Source of the DNA: Acinetobacter courvalinii
GTDB lineage: Bacteria > Pseudomonadota > Gammaproteobacteria > Pseudomonadales > Moraxellaceae
Assembly: GCF_014635545.1 (NCBI RefSeq)
Contig: NZ_BMDA01000001.1
Coordinates: 326,739 to 390,738, forward strand
Direction: 5' to 3'
Length of the DNA: 64,000 nucleotides
Positions 1 through 9,424 of this stretch are shown one piece after another. The position numbers and the translations under genes were made by a program. Under the pieces are notes generated by a model. It was not told the origin of the DNA. It did no database searches and worked only from the letters and a program-made list of their open reading frames with translations. Each line of letters begins with the position of its first letter. Position 1 is the stretch's first letter.

Positions 1-430
1 AGATACTTTGGTTCAGTACTATTTAATGATTAAATCTTTCTTTCTTTCTTTCTTTCTTTCGTTTGTCTCTACGTATGCTTTTACACAAAGTCTAATTAAT
101 CTTTGTGGTTTGAGTTAAATGACATCAGATTAAACGATGATTTGAACATATTGCTAGTAGATAAACTGAATTCTATAGATTTTGAAATTTAGGTCAATGA
201 GATTTATACACGTATGGTCGTATTATTTAAACTCATGAAACATCCAAGTTGTAATTTAAATTTGTGCAGATTAGGCTAGTTTTAACCTTATAATCTGTGT
301 GCGAAAAAGCCATAGTAGATTTAAAAATAGGATTAAATGCTTTTATTTTAACATTTAAATCATTTTTATTATTCATTTCGGGCTAATGTGAATATGGGTA
401 TTTTAAGAACATAATTTCTAGTGTTATAAG
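1..430. other. AT-rich intergenic region upstream of riboswitch
   Basis: No coding region is seen on either strand. The stretch is very AT-rich and holds the CTTT repeat at 36-60. It presumably carries the promoter of the riboswitch operon, but I cannot assign a convincing -35/-10 pair. Confidence 0.5.
36..60. repeat. Tetranucleotide tandem repeat (CTTT)6
   Basis: Six uninterrupted CTTT units plus one extra C. It lies in noncoding DNA about 380 bp before the glycine riboswitch. Such repeats can change length by slippage; no effect on a gene can be shown here. Confidence 0.9.
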
Positions 431-440
431 AGAGTGTTAC

Positions 441-594
441 AGGAGAGAAATCTTCAATGATTCGCCGAAGGTGCAACATCCCGGAAACTCTCAGGCAAAA
501 GGACTGTAATCAATCAAAAATCTGGAGAGTGCTTAAACAGCACACCGAAGGAAGAAGGGGAAAACCCGAAACTCTCAGGTCACAGGACAGATGG
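441..594 (+). promoter_or_regulatory. Tandem glycine riboswitch
   Basis: Two aptamers lie in series. The first starts with GGAGAGA at 442 and has GCCGAAGG (about 473-480) and ACTCTCAGGCAAAAGGAC (about 487-504). The second starts with TGGAGAGTG (523-531) and has CACCGAAGG and AACTCTCAGGTCACAGGACAG in the same order, ending near 591. The repeated CTCTCAGG...AGGAC core is the hallmark of the glycine riboswitch (gcvT element). It sits 28 bases before the start codon of an amino acid dehydrogenase, so it most likely switches that operon on when glycine is high. The short gap suggests control at translation or by an early structural switch. Confidence 0.95.
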
Positions 595-621
595 GGCATC
601 ACATGAACTGGTGAGGATCAT

Positions 622-1863
622 ATGCCACATATTGCGATTATCGGTGCTGGGATCACGGGAGTGACCACTGCTTACGAATTAATAAAACAAGGTTTTAGCG
701 TTACTGTTTTTGAAAAAAATTTATATCCAGCAATGGAAACTTCCTTTGCGAATGGTGGACAACTTTCTGCGTGTAATGCAGAAGTGTGGAATCAAAAATC
801 CACAATTGTCAAAGGCATAAAGTGGATGTCACAAAAAAATGCGCCATTATTACTTAATCCATCCTTTAATATGCATAAATACACATGGTTGGTCGCATTT
901 TTAAACAACATTAAAAATTACGAAAAAAATACCATTGAAACAGTACGTTTAGCCCTGGATTCGCGTAAGCACATGTTTGCGATTGCGGATCAAGAAGGAT
1001 TTGACTTCAATCTGAAAAAAAAAGGCATTTTACATTTTTATCATACAGCTAAAGATTTTGAAGTTGCTAAAAATGTCAACGCATTGCTTAACCGCGGTGG
1101 TTTAGAGCGTTATGGAGTTACTCCTGAAGAAATTAAAGCAATTGAACCAACTTTAACCGGTGACTATTTTGGCGGATTCTTTACCCCAGATGATGCGACA
1201 GGTGACATTCACAAATTTACTCGTGGCTTGGCCACAGTCTGTGAAAAGCGAGGTGTTAAATTCTGTTTTGGTGCAAATGTACTGAAAATTAATCCTGCGC
1301 TGGATCGAGTTGAAATTTTATATAACCAACAGAACCCTAAACACCAAATCGAACAAGCGGCAGAGACATCTGTTTTTGATGGCGTTGTGATTTGTGGTGG
1401 CGTAAATAGTTACCATTTAGGTGATCAACTTGGGGATAAGATTAATATTTATCCTGTGAAAGGTTATTCGATTACCGTGAATCTAAAAGATGAACGTAGT
1501 GTAAAAAATGCCCCATGGGTGAGCCTACTGGATGAAAGTGCAAAAATTGTGACTTCTCGATTAGGAGTAGACCGTTTCCGTGTTGCCGGCACAGCAGAAT
1601 TTAATGGTTATAATAAAGATATTCGTAATGATCGAATTCAGCCATTGATTGATTGGGTTAACAAAAACTTTGATATCGCTACCGACAGTGTAGTGTCTTG
1701 GGCTGGCCTCAGACCGATGATGCCAGACATGATGCCAAGAGTACAACGCAGCAAACAAGCGCGGGTGTTCTATAACACTGGTCATGGTCATCTTGGCTTC
1801 ACTTTATCTGCTGCGACGGCAGTCATGATCAGTCACGAAATTCAACGTGCTTTAGTGGCTTAA
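622..1863 (+). CDS. FAD-dependent D-amino acid dehydrogenase / glycine oxidase-like (DadA family)
   Basis: A 413-residue flavoenzyme of the DAO/DadA family. The N-terminus carries the Rossmann FAD motif GAGITG (residues 8-13) followed by an acidic strand end (VFEK). The C-terminal GTAEFNG and YNTGHGHLGFTLS segments are typical of DadA. It should oxidise a D-amino acid or glycine to the 2-oxo acid plus ammonia. Its riboswitch and the malate synthase downstream point to glycine, giving glyoxylate. The start is supported by GGTGAGG seven bases or so upstream. It is first in an operon with the small membrane protein and glcB. Substrate is inferred from context; family assignment is firm. Confidence 0.88.
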   Translation: MPHIAIIGAGITGVTTAYELIKQGFSVTVFEKNLYPAMETSFANGGQLSACNAEVWNQKSTIVKGIKWMSQKNAPLLLNPSFNMHKYTWLVAFLNNIKNYEKNTIETVRLALDSRKHMFAIADQEGFDFNLKKKGILHFYHTAKDFEVAKNVNALLNRGGLERYGVTPEEIKAIEPTLTGDYFGGFFTPDDATGDIHKFTRGLATVCEKRGVKFCFGANVLKINPALDRVEILYNQQNPKHQIEQAAETSVFDGVVICGGVNSYHLGDQLGDKINIYPVKGYSITVNLKDERSVKNAPWVSLLDESAKIVTSRLGVDRFRVAGTAEFNGYNKDIRNDRIQPLIDWVNKNFDIATDSVVSWAGLRPMMPDMMPRVQRSKQARVFYNTGHGHLGFTLSAATAVMISHEIQRALVA

Positions 1864-1884
1864 AGCTACTGTAGAGGGGGTGAA

Positions 1885-2091
1885 ATGAAAAATTTTGTCT
1901 CTAAATTTCAGTACCGCGATAAAAAACTTGGCTGGTTGATATTTGGTTTAATGTTTGTATTACAAATACTTATCATACTCGGTAATGTAGCGGTGCAGGA
2001 TCATAAAAACCAGAATACAGCACAGCCTATCTTGGAAATACAGCCGCTCAATTTATTCAAAAAGATGCCAAAGCCATCTAGAGCGCACTAA
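1885..2091 (+). CDS. Small single-span membrane protein, unknown function
   Basis: 68 residues with a basic N-terminus, one hydrophobic span at about residues 16-37 and a polar tail. It lies 21 bases after the dehydrogenase stop and 17 bases before glcB, with a GAGGGGG ribosome site, so it is very likely translated from the same mRNA. I do not recognise the family. A role as a membrane anchor or transporter accessory for the glycine pathway is a guess from position only. Confidence 0.65.
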   Translation: MKNFVSKFQYRDKKLGWLIFGLMFVLQILIILGNVAVQDHKNQNTAQPILEIQPLNLFKKMPKPSRAH

Positions 2092-2108
2092 AATTAGGTT
2101 AAATTAAA

Positions 2109-4265
2109 ATGAAATTATTTACGACATACGGACATTTATCGATTTCCACTGAACTCTATGACTTTATTGAAAATGAAGCCTTGATTGGAACGGGAATAGA
2201 CAGCGAAACCTATTGGGAAAACTTTGAAAATGTGGTGTTAGATTTAACGCCCAAAAATAAGGCTTTATTACAGAAGCGAGATGATTTACAGCAACAAATT
2301 GATCAATGGCATCGTAACCATCTTTTTGAACTAAATGCCTATAAAACATTCTTAACTGAAATTGGCTATTTACTGCCTGAAGTCGAAGACTTTCAAGTAA
2401 GTACTGAAAATGTCGATGAAGAAATTGCTCTTTTAGCTGGTCCTCAATTGGTGGTGCCAGTACGCAATGCCCGTTATAGCCTAAATGCAGCCAATGCACG
2501 CTGGGGTTCATTGTATGATGCTTTATATGGTTCAGATGTGATTCCTGAACATGAAGGAGCAGAGAAAACCAAAGGATATAATTCTGTTCGCGGAGCAAAA
2601 GTTATTACTTTTGCGAAAGACTTTTTGGATCAAGCCTTTCCTCTGCTACAAGGCTCTCATCATGATGTGAGCCAATGGCAGATTAAAGATGGAGCTCTGG
2701 TGATTGGTCTTCAAAATGGCGAAGTCACCACATTAAAAGATACCAGTCAATGTGTCGGTTTTAATGGAAATGCTGCTCTACCAACTGAAGTTATATTAAA
2801 AAATAATGGCTTACATGTGATTGTACAATTTGATCCTATACACGTGGTAGGTCAGCAAGATGCTGCTGGTATTAAAGACATCATTCTGGAAGCAGCAGTA
2901 ACCACTATTCAAGATCTAGAAGACTCTGTATCTGCTGTTGATGCCAAGGATAAAGTAGAAGCCTATCGTAATTGGCTGGGTCTCATGCGTGGCACCCTAG
3001 TCGAAGAAATTGAAAAAAATGGGAAGCTATTTACGCGTAAACTGAATCAGGATCTGCATTTTAACAATCTCCAAGGTGAAAAACAGAGTTTGCATGGTCG
3101 TTCATTGATGTTATTACGCAATGTCGGGCACTTAATGACAAATCCAGCTATTCTTGTAGATGGGGAAGAAGTTTATGAAGGTATTATGGATGCTTTAATT
3201 ACACCATTACTTTCTTTGAGTGACTTGCGTGGTCAGAATTCTTTGCTAAATTCTCGTAGAGGTTCGATGTATATCGTAAAACCGAAAATGCATGGTCCTG
3301 AAGAAGTCGCATTTACAGTTGAGCTGTTTGAGCGGGTAGAACAAGCACTGGGTTTGCCCAACAAAACGTTAAAAATTGGGATTATGGATGAAGAGCGTCG
3401 CACCTCTTTAAATCTAAAAAATTGTATTGCAGCAGCCAAAGATCGTGTGATTTTCATTAATACTGGCTTTATGGATCGGACGGGTGATGAAATTCATACT
3501 CTTATGGAAGCAGGTCCTTTTGTGCCAAAAGCTGAAATCAAGAATCAAGTCTGGTTTGAGGCCTATGAAAATAGAAATGTCATGATTGGTTTGAAAACAG
3601 GCTTACAAGGTAAAGCACAAATTGGTAAAGGGATGTGGGCTAAAACAGATATGTTGGGTGCGATGTATCAAAGCAAATCTGAACATCCTGAAGCTGGGGC
3701 AAGCTGTGCATGGGTTCCTTCACCTACAGGAGCTGTAATTCATGCACTACATTACCACCAAGTCAATGTCGCTCATCGTCAACAGGAATTATTAAGAACT
3801 GAAACACTGAGTTTAGATGAGCTTTTAACACCAGCTTTGGCTAAGGACACGAACTGGTCAAAAGAAGAAATAACCAAAGAACTGGAAAACAATTGCCAAG
3901 GCATTTTGGGCTATGTAGTGCGTTGGGTTGATTTAGGTATTGGCTGTTCTAAAGTTTTAGATATTCATAATGTTGGATTAATGGAAGATAGAGCCACGTT
4001 ACGTATTTCTTCTCAACATGTCGCGAATTGGTTGCGTCATGGTATTGTTTCATACAATGAGGTTGAGGAAGTGCTACAGCGTATGGCGAAAATTGTGGAT
4101 GCACAAAATGAACATGATCCACTTTATAGCCCAATGTCTGCTGATTGGGACAATAGTATTGCTTTTCAAACTGCTTCAGATTTGATTTTTGAAGGGGCAA
4201 AGCAGCCTGCGGGCTATACTGAACCATTGTTACATCGCGCACGTTTGCAAGTGAAAAAGTCTTAA
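2109..4265 (+). CDS. glcB: Malate synthase G
   Basis: 718 residues, close to the usual 720-725 of the G isoform. It condenses glyoxylate with acetyl-CoA to give malate. Diagnostic stretches are NTGFMDRTGDEIHTLMEAGP, CAWVPSPTGAVIHALHYH and MEDRATLRISSQHVANWLRHG, the last holding the catalytic Asp region. It is third in the glycine-riboswitch operon, so glyoxylate from glycine oxidation is likely its substrate here. A hairpin terminator follows the stop. Confidence 0.96.
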   Translation: MKLFTTYGHLSISTELYDFIENEALIGTGIDSETYWENFENVVLDLTPKNKALLQKRDDLQQQIDQWHRNHLFELNAYKTFLTEIGYLLPEVEDFQVSTENVDEEIALLAGPQLVVPVRNARYSLNAANARWGSLYDALYGSDVIPEHEGAEKTKGYNSVRGAKVITFAKDFLDQAFPLLQGSHHDVSQWQIKDGALVIGLQNGEVTTLKDTSQCVGFNGNAALPTEVILKNNGLHVIVQFDPIHVVGQQDAAGIKDIILEAAVTTIQDLEDSVSAVDAKDKVEAYRNWLGLMRGTLVEEIEKNGKLFTRKLNQDLHFNNLQGEKQSLHGRSLMLLRNVGHLMTNPAILVDGEEVYEGIMDALITPLLSLSDLRGQNSLLNSRRGSMYIVKPKMHGPEEVAFTVELFERVEQALGLPNKTLKIGIMDEERRTSLNLKNCIAAAKDRVIFINTGFMDRTGDEIHTLMEAGPFVPKAEIKNQVWFEAYENRNVMIGLKTGLQGKAQIGKGMWAKTDMLGAMYQSKSEHPEAGASCAWVPSPTGAVIHALHYHQVNVAHRQQELLRTETLSLDELLTPALAKDTNWSKEEITKELENNCQGILGYVVRWVDLGIGCSKVLDIHNVGLMEDRATLRISSQHVANWLRHGIVSYNEVEEVLQRMAKIVDAQNEHDPLYSPMSADWDNSIAFQTASDLIFEGAKQPAGYTEPLLHRARLQVKKS

Positions 4266-4271
4266 GAGGGG

Positions 4272-4300
4272 AATGACCATGCTTATAGAGCATGGTCATT
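4272..4300 (+). terminator. Hairpin terminator after glcB
   Basis: Perfect 12-bp stem AATGACCATGCT / AGCATGGTCATT with a 5-base loop, starting seven bases after the glcB stop. The following T tract is short (TTTT), so termination efficiency is uncertain. Confidence 0.7.
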
Positions 4301-4443
4301 TTAAAGCGTTTTACTCATTGATTGTGCATTCTAGGTTAAGTAGGACTGAGTAGGGTTCTAAGCTTTAGTGAGACGGTGTATTGCTTTATATTTTATACCA
4401 AGTACAACTGCTCTGATTAAAAATAAATTTATTTAAACTCAAT

Positions 4444-4477
4444 AAAAAAGCCTTTATCGAAAGATAAGGGCTTTTTT
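4444..4477. terminator. Bidirectional hairpin terminator
   Basis: A-rich arm AAAAAAGCCTTTATC, GAAA loop, then GATAAGGGCTTTTTT; one G-T wobble. It can act on either strand and sits immediately outside the left prophage attachment site. Confidence 0.75.
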
Positions 4478-4481
4478 GAAT

Positions 4482-4529
<48 letters not shown>

Positions 4530-4616
4530 GGGCTAGCTGTTCTTAAAGTGCTATAGATAAATTGATAGAACATCTATATTGAATTCTTATCCGTAATTTG
4601 GAGGCGATATCAGGTG

Positions 4617-5170
4617 TTATAAAATATCATTCGGTCTTAGGGAAAAATTGATGTGTTCACGTACTAATATTTGCATGGTTGGAATAATATTTCGAATATC
4701 GCCACGTCTCCACTGAAAAGCATAATGCAGTGAGGGGAGTGGAGGATGACTTTCAAGTTGAATCAGTGTGGAATCTGCACCATTTTCCATCCAGCCTTTG
4801 GGTAAAAAACCAATCCCAATACCTTCTCGAATCATGCCGGCAACAGCACTCCAGTTATTACAGGTAATACGTTTAATTTCATAGATATTCTGGCTTAATA
4901 GCCATTCATCCAGAATACGGGTTGTTCCCGCACCGGCGGGTAGGGTGACCAGTGTATGTTGAGTTAATAGACTGATTAAATCTTGGGGTGAGCCCTGATC
5001 GAGTAAAGACTCGGCGATCATCCATACAAAATCAGCTTTGGTAATAGACTGAGAGAGAATACTGCTTTTAGAAGACCGGCCAGCCATGATGGCAAAATCG
5101 AGCTCGCCTGCATCTAATTTCTGTTCAAGCACGGCACCTACATCTACGTAAGGTTCTAGGTGTAATAAGG
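4617..5170 (-). pseudogene. LysR-type regulator, C-terminal fragment
   Basis: The reading frame covers about 185 residues of a LysR effector-binding domain, including SILSQSITKADFVWM, an AGAGTTRILDEWLL segment and REGIGIGFLPKGWM. It runs open up to about 5170 on the minus strand, where phage tail sequence begins, so the N-terminal helix-turn-helix is gone. It lies inside the attachment repeats, so it may be prophage cargo cut by a deletion, or a host gene brought in by rearrangement. It cannot bind DNA as LysR proteins do. Confidence 0.8.
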
Positions 5171-5171
5171 G

Positions 5172-6143
5172 GTGCTGGGACCTGCACCTTTAGCTGTAGC
5201 TTATAACTTTTCTATTACTGGTCACATTAGTAGTTCTGGTGTATTTACAGCATCAAGCTATCAAACTACGTACTTCAAGCCAGTAAAGGCTGGCCAGAAT
5301 CTTAGTTATGTATCTGCTGGAAGCTCAGTTATATCGGTCTTATCTTTTTATGATTCAAGTTTTAATTTTATTAGTCCGATTGTGGATAATGGAGGAGTAG
5401 CAGTAAGAACGGCTGTAGTTCCTGCAAATGCTGCATATGTCAGACTATCCAATAACCCGACACTTGTTGCTTTGCCATACTGTAATGCTGTCATTGACTC
5501 AGTCATTAATTCAAGTGATGTGGTAAAGCAGAATGATTTCACTGTAGAGACTTCATTAAATTTTGCCCACCCTGAGTACATTATTAATGATTACTACGTA
5601 AATAACACAGGGACTATTTCTGCTGGCGCTGGTTGGAAGTATATCAAGATTCCGGTAGTGGCAGGCAAGACATATACGTTTGGTGGATTTGGCATTACTA
5701 CAAGCGGCTACTACTCGGTTCAGAATGTAGCAAGTAATTAATGCTACTTTGATGTATGGAATTTATCAAACAGGAACATTACCTAAAACAATAACGATTC
5801 CCGAAGGTGGGGCTTGGTTGGCTTTGATGTGTGTCGTCCGCAAACAGATCTATCTTTATATGCACAGCTGGCGGCATATGAGGGTGATGTCTTATTAGAT
5901 TATTGAGCCCATCGATACTATCTTCGCATTAGCGGCCTAAAATTTGCGGGTACTGCTGAGGGTGGTGATGTTCTCTTGCCAGAAAATGTTGTCGTTCAAG
6001 GCGGTGATGCAACGCTAGGAACCATAACAGCTGATGAATTAATTTTCGGAAATATCAGAGGAGCATGGCCACGTTCTCCAGAGGGTCTACCCGTCGGAGG
6101 CACATATGTTGATGAAAATGGGTTTGTTAAAGTAGTGATCTAA
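5172..6143 (+). pseudogene. Phage tail fibre / receptor-binding protein remnant
   Basis: The first 189 codons (to 5741) read as a beta-rich, Ser/Gly/Asn-rich protein with no charged clusters. The frame then breaks, but coding-like sequence resumes to 6143, ending GLPVGGTYVDENGFVKVVI, a typical end for Acinetobacter phage fibre proteins. At least two frame changes and internal stops are present. The 5' end is fused to the LysR fragment, so the true N-terminus is probably lost. Confidence 0.65.
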
Positions 6144-7670
6144 TTATGGATATTTTTTTCAGCTAATACACTTGGGGCATCAATTTGCCCCATTTTTAAT
6201 GGGCACATAGCTATTGTCTGTCATAACACTGATCGTTTGATTGATCGGCACTATGGATTAGCCGAGATGTATGCATTTAAACACAACGTGCAATGCACAT
6301 ATTTTTTACATGCGTTTGGCGAGACAACTTCTTCAACTCTAGATGGAATAAACTCTATAGAAAACCAGAATTATGGTGAAACCATCAAGACAGTGCATCA
6401 CACTGGCCGCATTAGTTTTGGCCTATATTAGCGGTCAGATATGTGGATCAATCCACGCACTGGTGCTCAAGAAACAATCCCAAATTATAATGCCTTAAAA
6501 TGGACTAGTCTGGGCAAGCAATATTTCCCTAATGTTGTTATTGATGCCGCTAAATCAGTCCGTTATCCAAATCATGGACAACAACTTTTTGATGTGTCCA
6601 ATGGTGATTTTGGCTATGACATGGTTAACCAGATCATGGGTGCGTCAAACCTTTTGGAGACCTACCTTCATATTGAACAGCAACTAAACCATATCAAAGC
6701 AATTCCTGGAGTTGATTTAATTTCAGGATCTTTTACCAATGGTGCTCAAGGTGGCTGGAATGTGTTAATTCCAAAATTATTTGGTATGCGTAATTCAGCT
6801 TATGGGTATGCAGGTAATAATGGCAATATCAAATATATTGGCCTTAGCCGCCAAGAAATGATGATGCAGGCCTCTACATGTCAGGGTTGCGATGCTGTAA
6901 ATGCTGGGCAAATTGTAGATCAAACGATGGCTTTAGATTATTCAGCTTCTGAAATTGATCGAGCAATTGTCGCCGGTGGGCTTTATAGCGAGTTTATGCA
7001 CTGGCATAGCTTGTATAGATTTGGTGATACTGCTTTCTTTGAGCTATTTATGTAGATGGTTAATATTGCAATTAATGGTCGTGATGTCTGGCGAGCGGGC
7101 AATAATGAAGTAAATGAATACTATGTTATAGCCAATTCAATAGAGCGTATTGGTAGCTACATGGCCAGAGGTAAAGCATATATAGCGGTTCGGTTTAAGG
7201 ATCTTTTTATTGACTCGGATACCAACGGTGTTAGTAACGCAATTAACCCAACTAGAATGACCACCCCAATTTCTATACAAATTGATTTAAATGGGATGAG
7301 TCTAGCGGGTAAAAATATTTATTCTCGTCAGGCACAAATGGTTAGAAACATAGGCTCAAATCATTGCATTATTAATGTCTCGCTAATCAATACATATAAG
7401 AACGGTACAATGTTGTTTGAAGTTGAAAAGGCATTTACCAATGATCAACTTTATGATGCCTTAGCACCTAATTTAAGTATTTCAGGTAGTACGGTTACAT
7501 CTGACAAGAAAGCAAAGTTCGTTATTTGGCGTAAAGTGATTGAAGCGGTGCACAGGGTAAATAATTTTTCAGGCTCTTTAACTTATCCGTTTGATACAAC
7601 GAACTACATATATTATGTAGGTGGTATTACAAGAAGTCGTATCAGTTCTCTCATTCACGTGGACATATAA
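6144..7670 (+). pseudogene. Phage-associated protein of unknown function, split by two in-frame TAG codons
   Basis: One continuous frame runs through 6144-7670 and is interrupted only by TAG at 6429-6431 and at 7053-7055. Without them it would be about 500 residues. The start is unclear, since 6144-6236 is open but has no good initiation codon. The segment HNTDRLIDRHYGLAEMYAF followed by CTYFLHAFGE faintly recalls polysaccharide deacetylase openings, but no metal-binding triad is obvious, so I assign no function. Both stops can arise from CAG by a single C-to-T change. Confidence 0.6.
6173..6197 (+). terminator. Possible hairpin terminator after tail fibre remnant
   Basis: GGGGCA, six-base loop, TGCCCC, then ATTTTT. 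It lies 30 bases after the fibre stop but inside the open frame of the next remnant. Confidence 0.5.
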
Positions 7671-7752
7671 GTGTACGAAAAGTATAAATACTTTGATGTC
7701 TGGGGAATATTAATATGACGCTATTTACATCATGTTCTATGATAGGTTTAGA

Positions 7753-8982
7753 ATGAAGAATAAGTATTGGATTTGCGCTTTCCTACTAGTGCCTGTGGTT
7801 GGCTGTGCACAGGATTCTAATCCCTCGGAATCAGTAAAAGATAAAGCACTTTCAACACGGGAAGGAAATTATCAGCTCAATGCTGTAGCACGTACAGATT
7901 TGGGTAATTATTTTGATGTTCGATCTTTTGGAGTAAAACCTGATAAGAAAACAGATTGGACTAATAAAATTGATGAGATTATAAAAGAAATTGGTCCGAA
8001 CTCTACCCTTTATATCCCTTCGGGGGTAGATTGGGATTATAGAGGGGTCTACAGTAAAATGAAGGATTATCAGACGATTATCGATGATTCCGGTAGAGAT
8101 AAGCCAAGGAAAGTATGGCAAAACTCGAGATATATTTGGTATAAAACAAATTCTGAAACCGAGAAAACCTCTGGTAATACATTTGGTATTGCAGGGAATT
8201 ATCATCCTGCTTTCTTTATTGACACTTGGTCAGATGGTATTAATGGGAGAAGATCTTCAGTAATTTTTAGGGATCACGGTGAAGCTAAATGGCAACTTGT
8301 TTCTAATCCTGGTAGTGATATACGCGACTTTTCAATTGTTCAATATGGCTCAAAAGTTTATGGGACTAGAAGCCTAGTAATCGGGCATCAAGATGGCCCA
8401 GCATGGGGTAAATATGCTTTTAATGCTCCAATTAGTAAAAATACAACGACAAGTTATACTTTTGGAAAACCTCCAAGTGTGAAAGAGAATGACGCCTTTT
8501 CAACTCAATATTCAAGACCAGATACAGACACAGGAGGATTTACCCAGATTTATAAATATGGCAATGATATTTCGTATAGAACCGATATTTTGAAAGATGG
8601 CACCAAGATCGATACGTTGAAAAATGATGGAAAAATTACTACAAACTCTAATGGCGCGATAACTGGCAGTAGGTTGAATATTATTGCTCCCAAATCGAGT
8701 ATAGCTTTGACAAAAGATAAATCAGGGTCCTTTGTTTCGAATGTTAATGCTTCTGGAGCCATTTTAATTACTTTGCCTAAAGCGGAGCCCGGCATTAATT
8801 ATGAAATATCTGTAGATTCTAAAAATTCAATATCGATTAAACCAAATGGTTTCGATTCTCTTGCTGGATTAGCATCAGGTCAGGCTTTGCAATCAGCCTC
8901 AATTCAGTCAAAAGTTAAATTGGTAGCAGTAAGTAATTCTGTCTGGAGTGTTCAGCAAAATGGGGTATGGAGTAACCGATAG
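7753..8982 (+). CDS. Prophage lipoprotein with tailspike-like N-terminal motif
   Basis: 409 residues from ATG 7753; an earlier in-frame start at 7732 is less likely because the signal peptide begins at MKNKYWICAFLL. The lipobox VVGC puts Cys at residue 18. After it comes NYFDVRSFGVKPDKKTDW, which resembles the VRDFGAKGDG opening of pectate-lyase-like beta-helix tailspikes. The C-terminal third is Ser/Asn/Gly/Ile rich and ends in GVWSNR. A lipoprotein signal on a spike-like protein is odd; it may act on the host surface as a lysogenic conversion factor. It is one of the few intact frames in the prophage. Confidence 0.6.
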   Translation: MKNKYWICAFLLVPVVGCAQDSNPSESVKDKALSTREGNYQLNAVARTDLGNYFDVRSFGVKPDKKTDWTNKIDEIIKEIGPNSTLYIPSGVDWDYRGVYSKMKDYQTIIDDSGRDKPRKVWQNSRYIWYKTNSETEKTSGNTFGIAGNYHPAFFIDTWSDGINGRRSSVIFRDHGEAKWQLVSNPGSDIRDFSIVQYGSKVYGTRSLVIGHQDGPAWGKYAFNAPISKNTTTSYTFGKPPSVKENDAFSTQYSRPDTDTGGFTQIYKYGNDISYRTDILKDGTKIDTLKNDGKITTNSNGAITGSRLNIIAPKSSIALTKDKSGSFVSNVNASGAILITLPKAEPGINYEISVDSKNSISIKPNGFDSLAGLASGQALQSASIQSKVKLVAVSNSVWSVQQNGVWSNR

Positions 8983-9424
8983 AAATTTAGGCGATAATCT
9001 TACAGGTACAGCGGCGGTAAATGAAGCCCTAACTTGGTTAGGTACACCTCACCACCACCAAGGCCGTGTAAAAGGTGTTGGGGTAGATTACAGTACTTTG
9101 ATTTGTGAGGTCTATGAAAAAGTAGGGCTTATGGATCATTTGGATCCGCGACCATACCCACCAGACTGGCACATGCATCAGATGGGGCAACTTTATTTAA
9201 AGCTCATTTTGGGTGTATGTGATCCGATTGAAGGGCCACCACAACCGGGCGACATCGTTTTATATCATTTTGGCAAGTGCATTAGTCATGGTGCAATTGT
9301 TATTGAGTGGCCGCAGATCATTCACAGCTATATCCATCAAGGAGTCATTATTCAGGATGGAACCAAAGGGCGTTTAGCCCGGCGAATTGTCGGGTTTTTT
9401 CGTATGAAGAGGCTGAAAAAATAA
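8960..9424 (+). CDS. Tail assembly protein, NlpC/P60 family, catalytic Cys lost
   Basis: About 154 residues. In phages this NlpC/P60 protein sits at the tail tip and cleaves peptidoglycan during entry. The motif expected as GVDC[S/G]TLICEVYEK is here GVGVDYSTLICEVYEK: the nucleophile codon at 9089-9091 is TAC (Tyr) instead of a Cys codon, which a single G-to-A change explains. The catalytic His region ISHGAIVIEW is kept. It overlaps the preceding lipoprotein gene by 23 bases, and its stop overlaps the next start as TAATG, so translational coupling is preserved. Confidence 0.75.
   Translation: MGYGVTDRNLGDNLTGTAAVNEALTWLGTPHHHQGRVKGVGVDYSTLICEVYEKVGLMDHLDPRPYPPDWHMHQMGQLYLKLILGVCDPIEGPPQPGDIVLYHFGKCISHGAIVIEWPQIIHSYIHQGVIIQDGTKGRLARRIVGFFRMKRLKK

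Noticed and set aside
6237-6431. Separate small gene with TTG start
   Set aside because: It is in the same frame as 6441-7055 and 7056-7670, separated only by TAG, so it is one broken gene.
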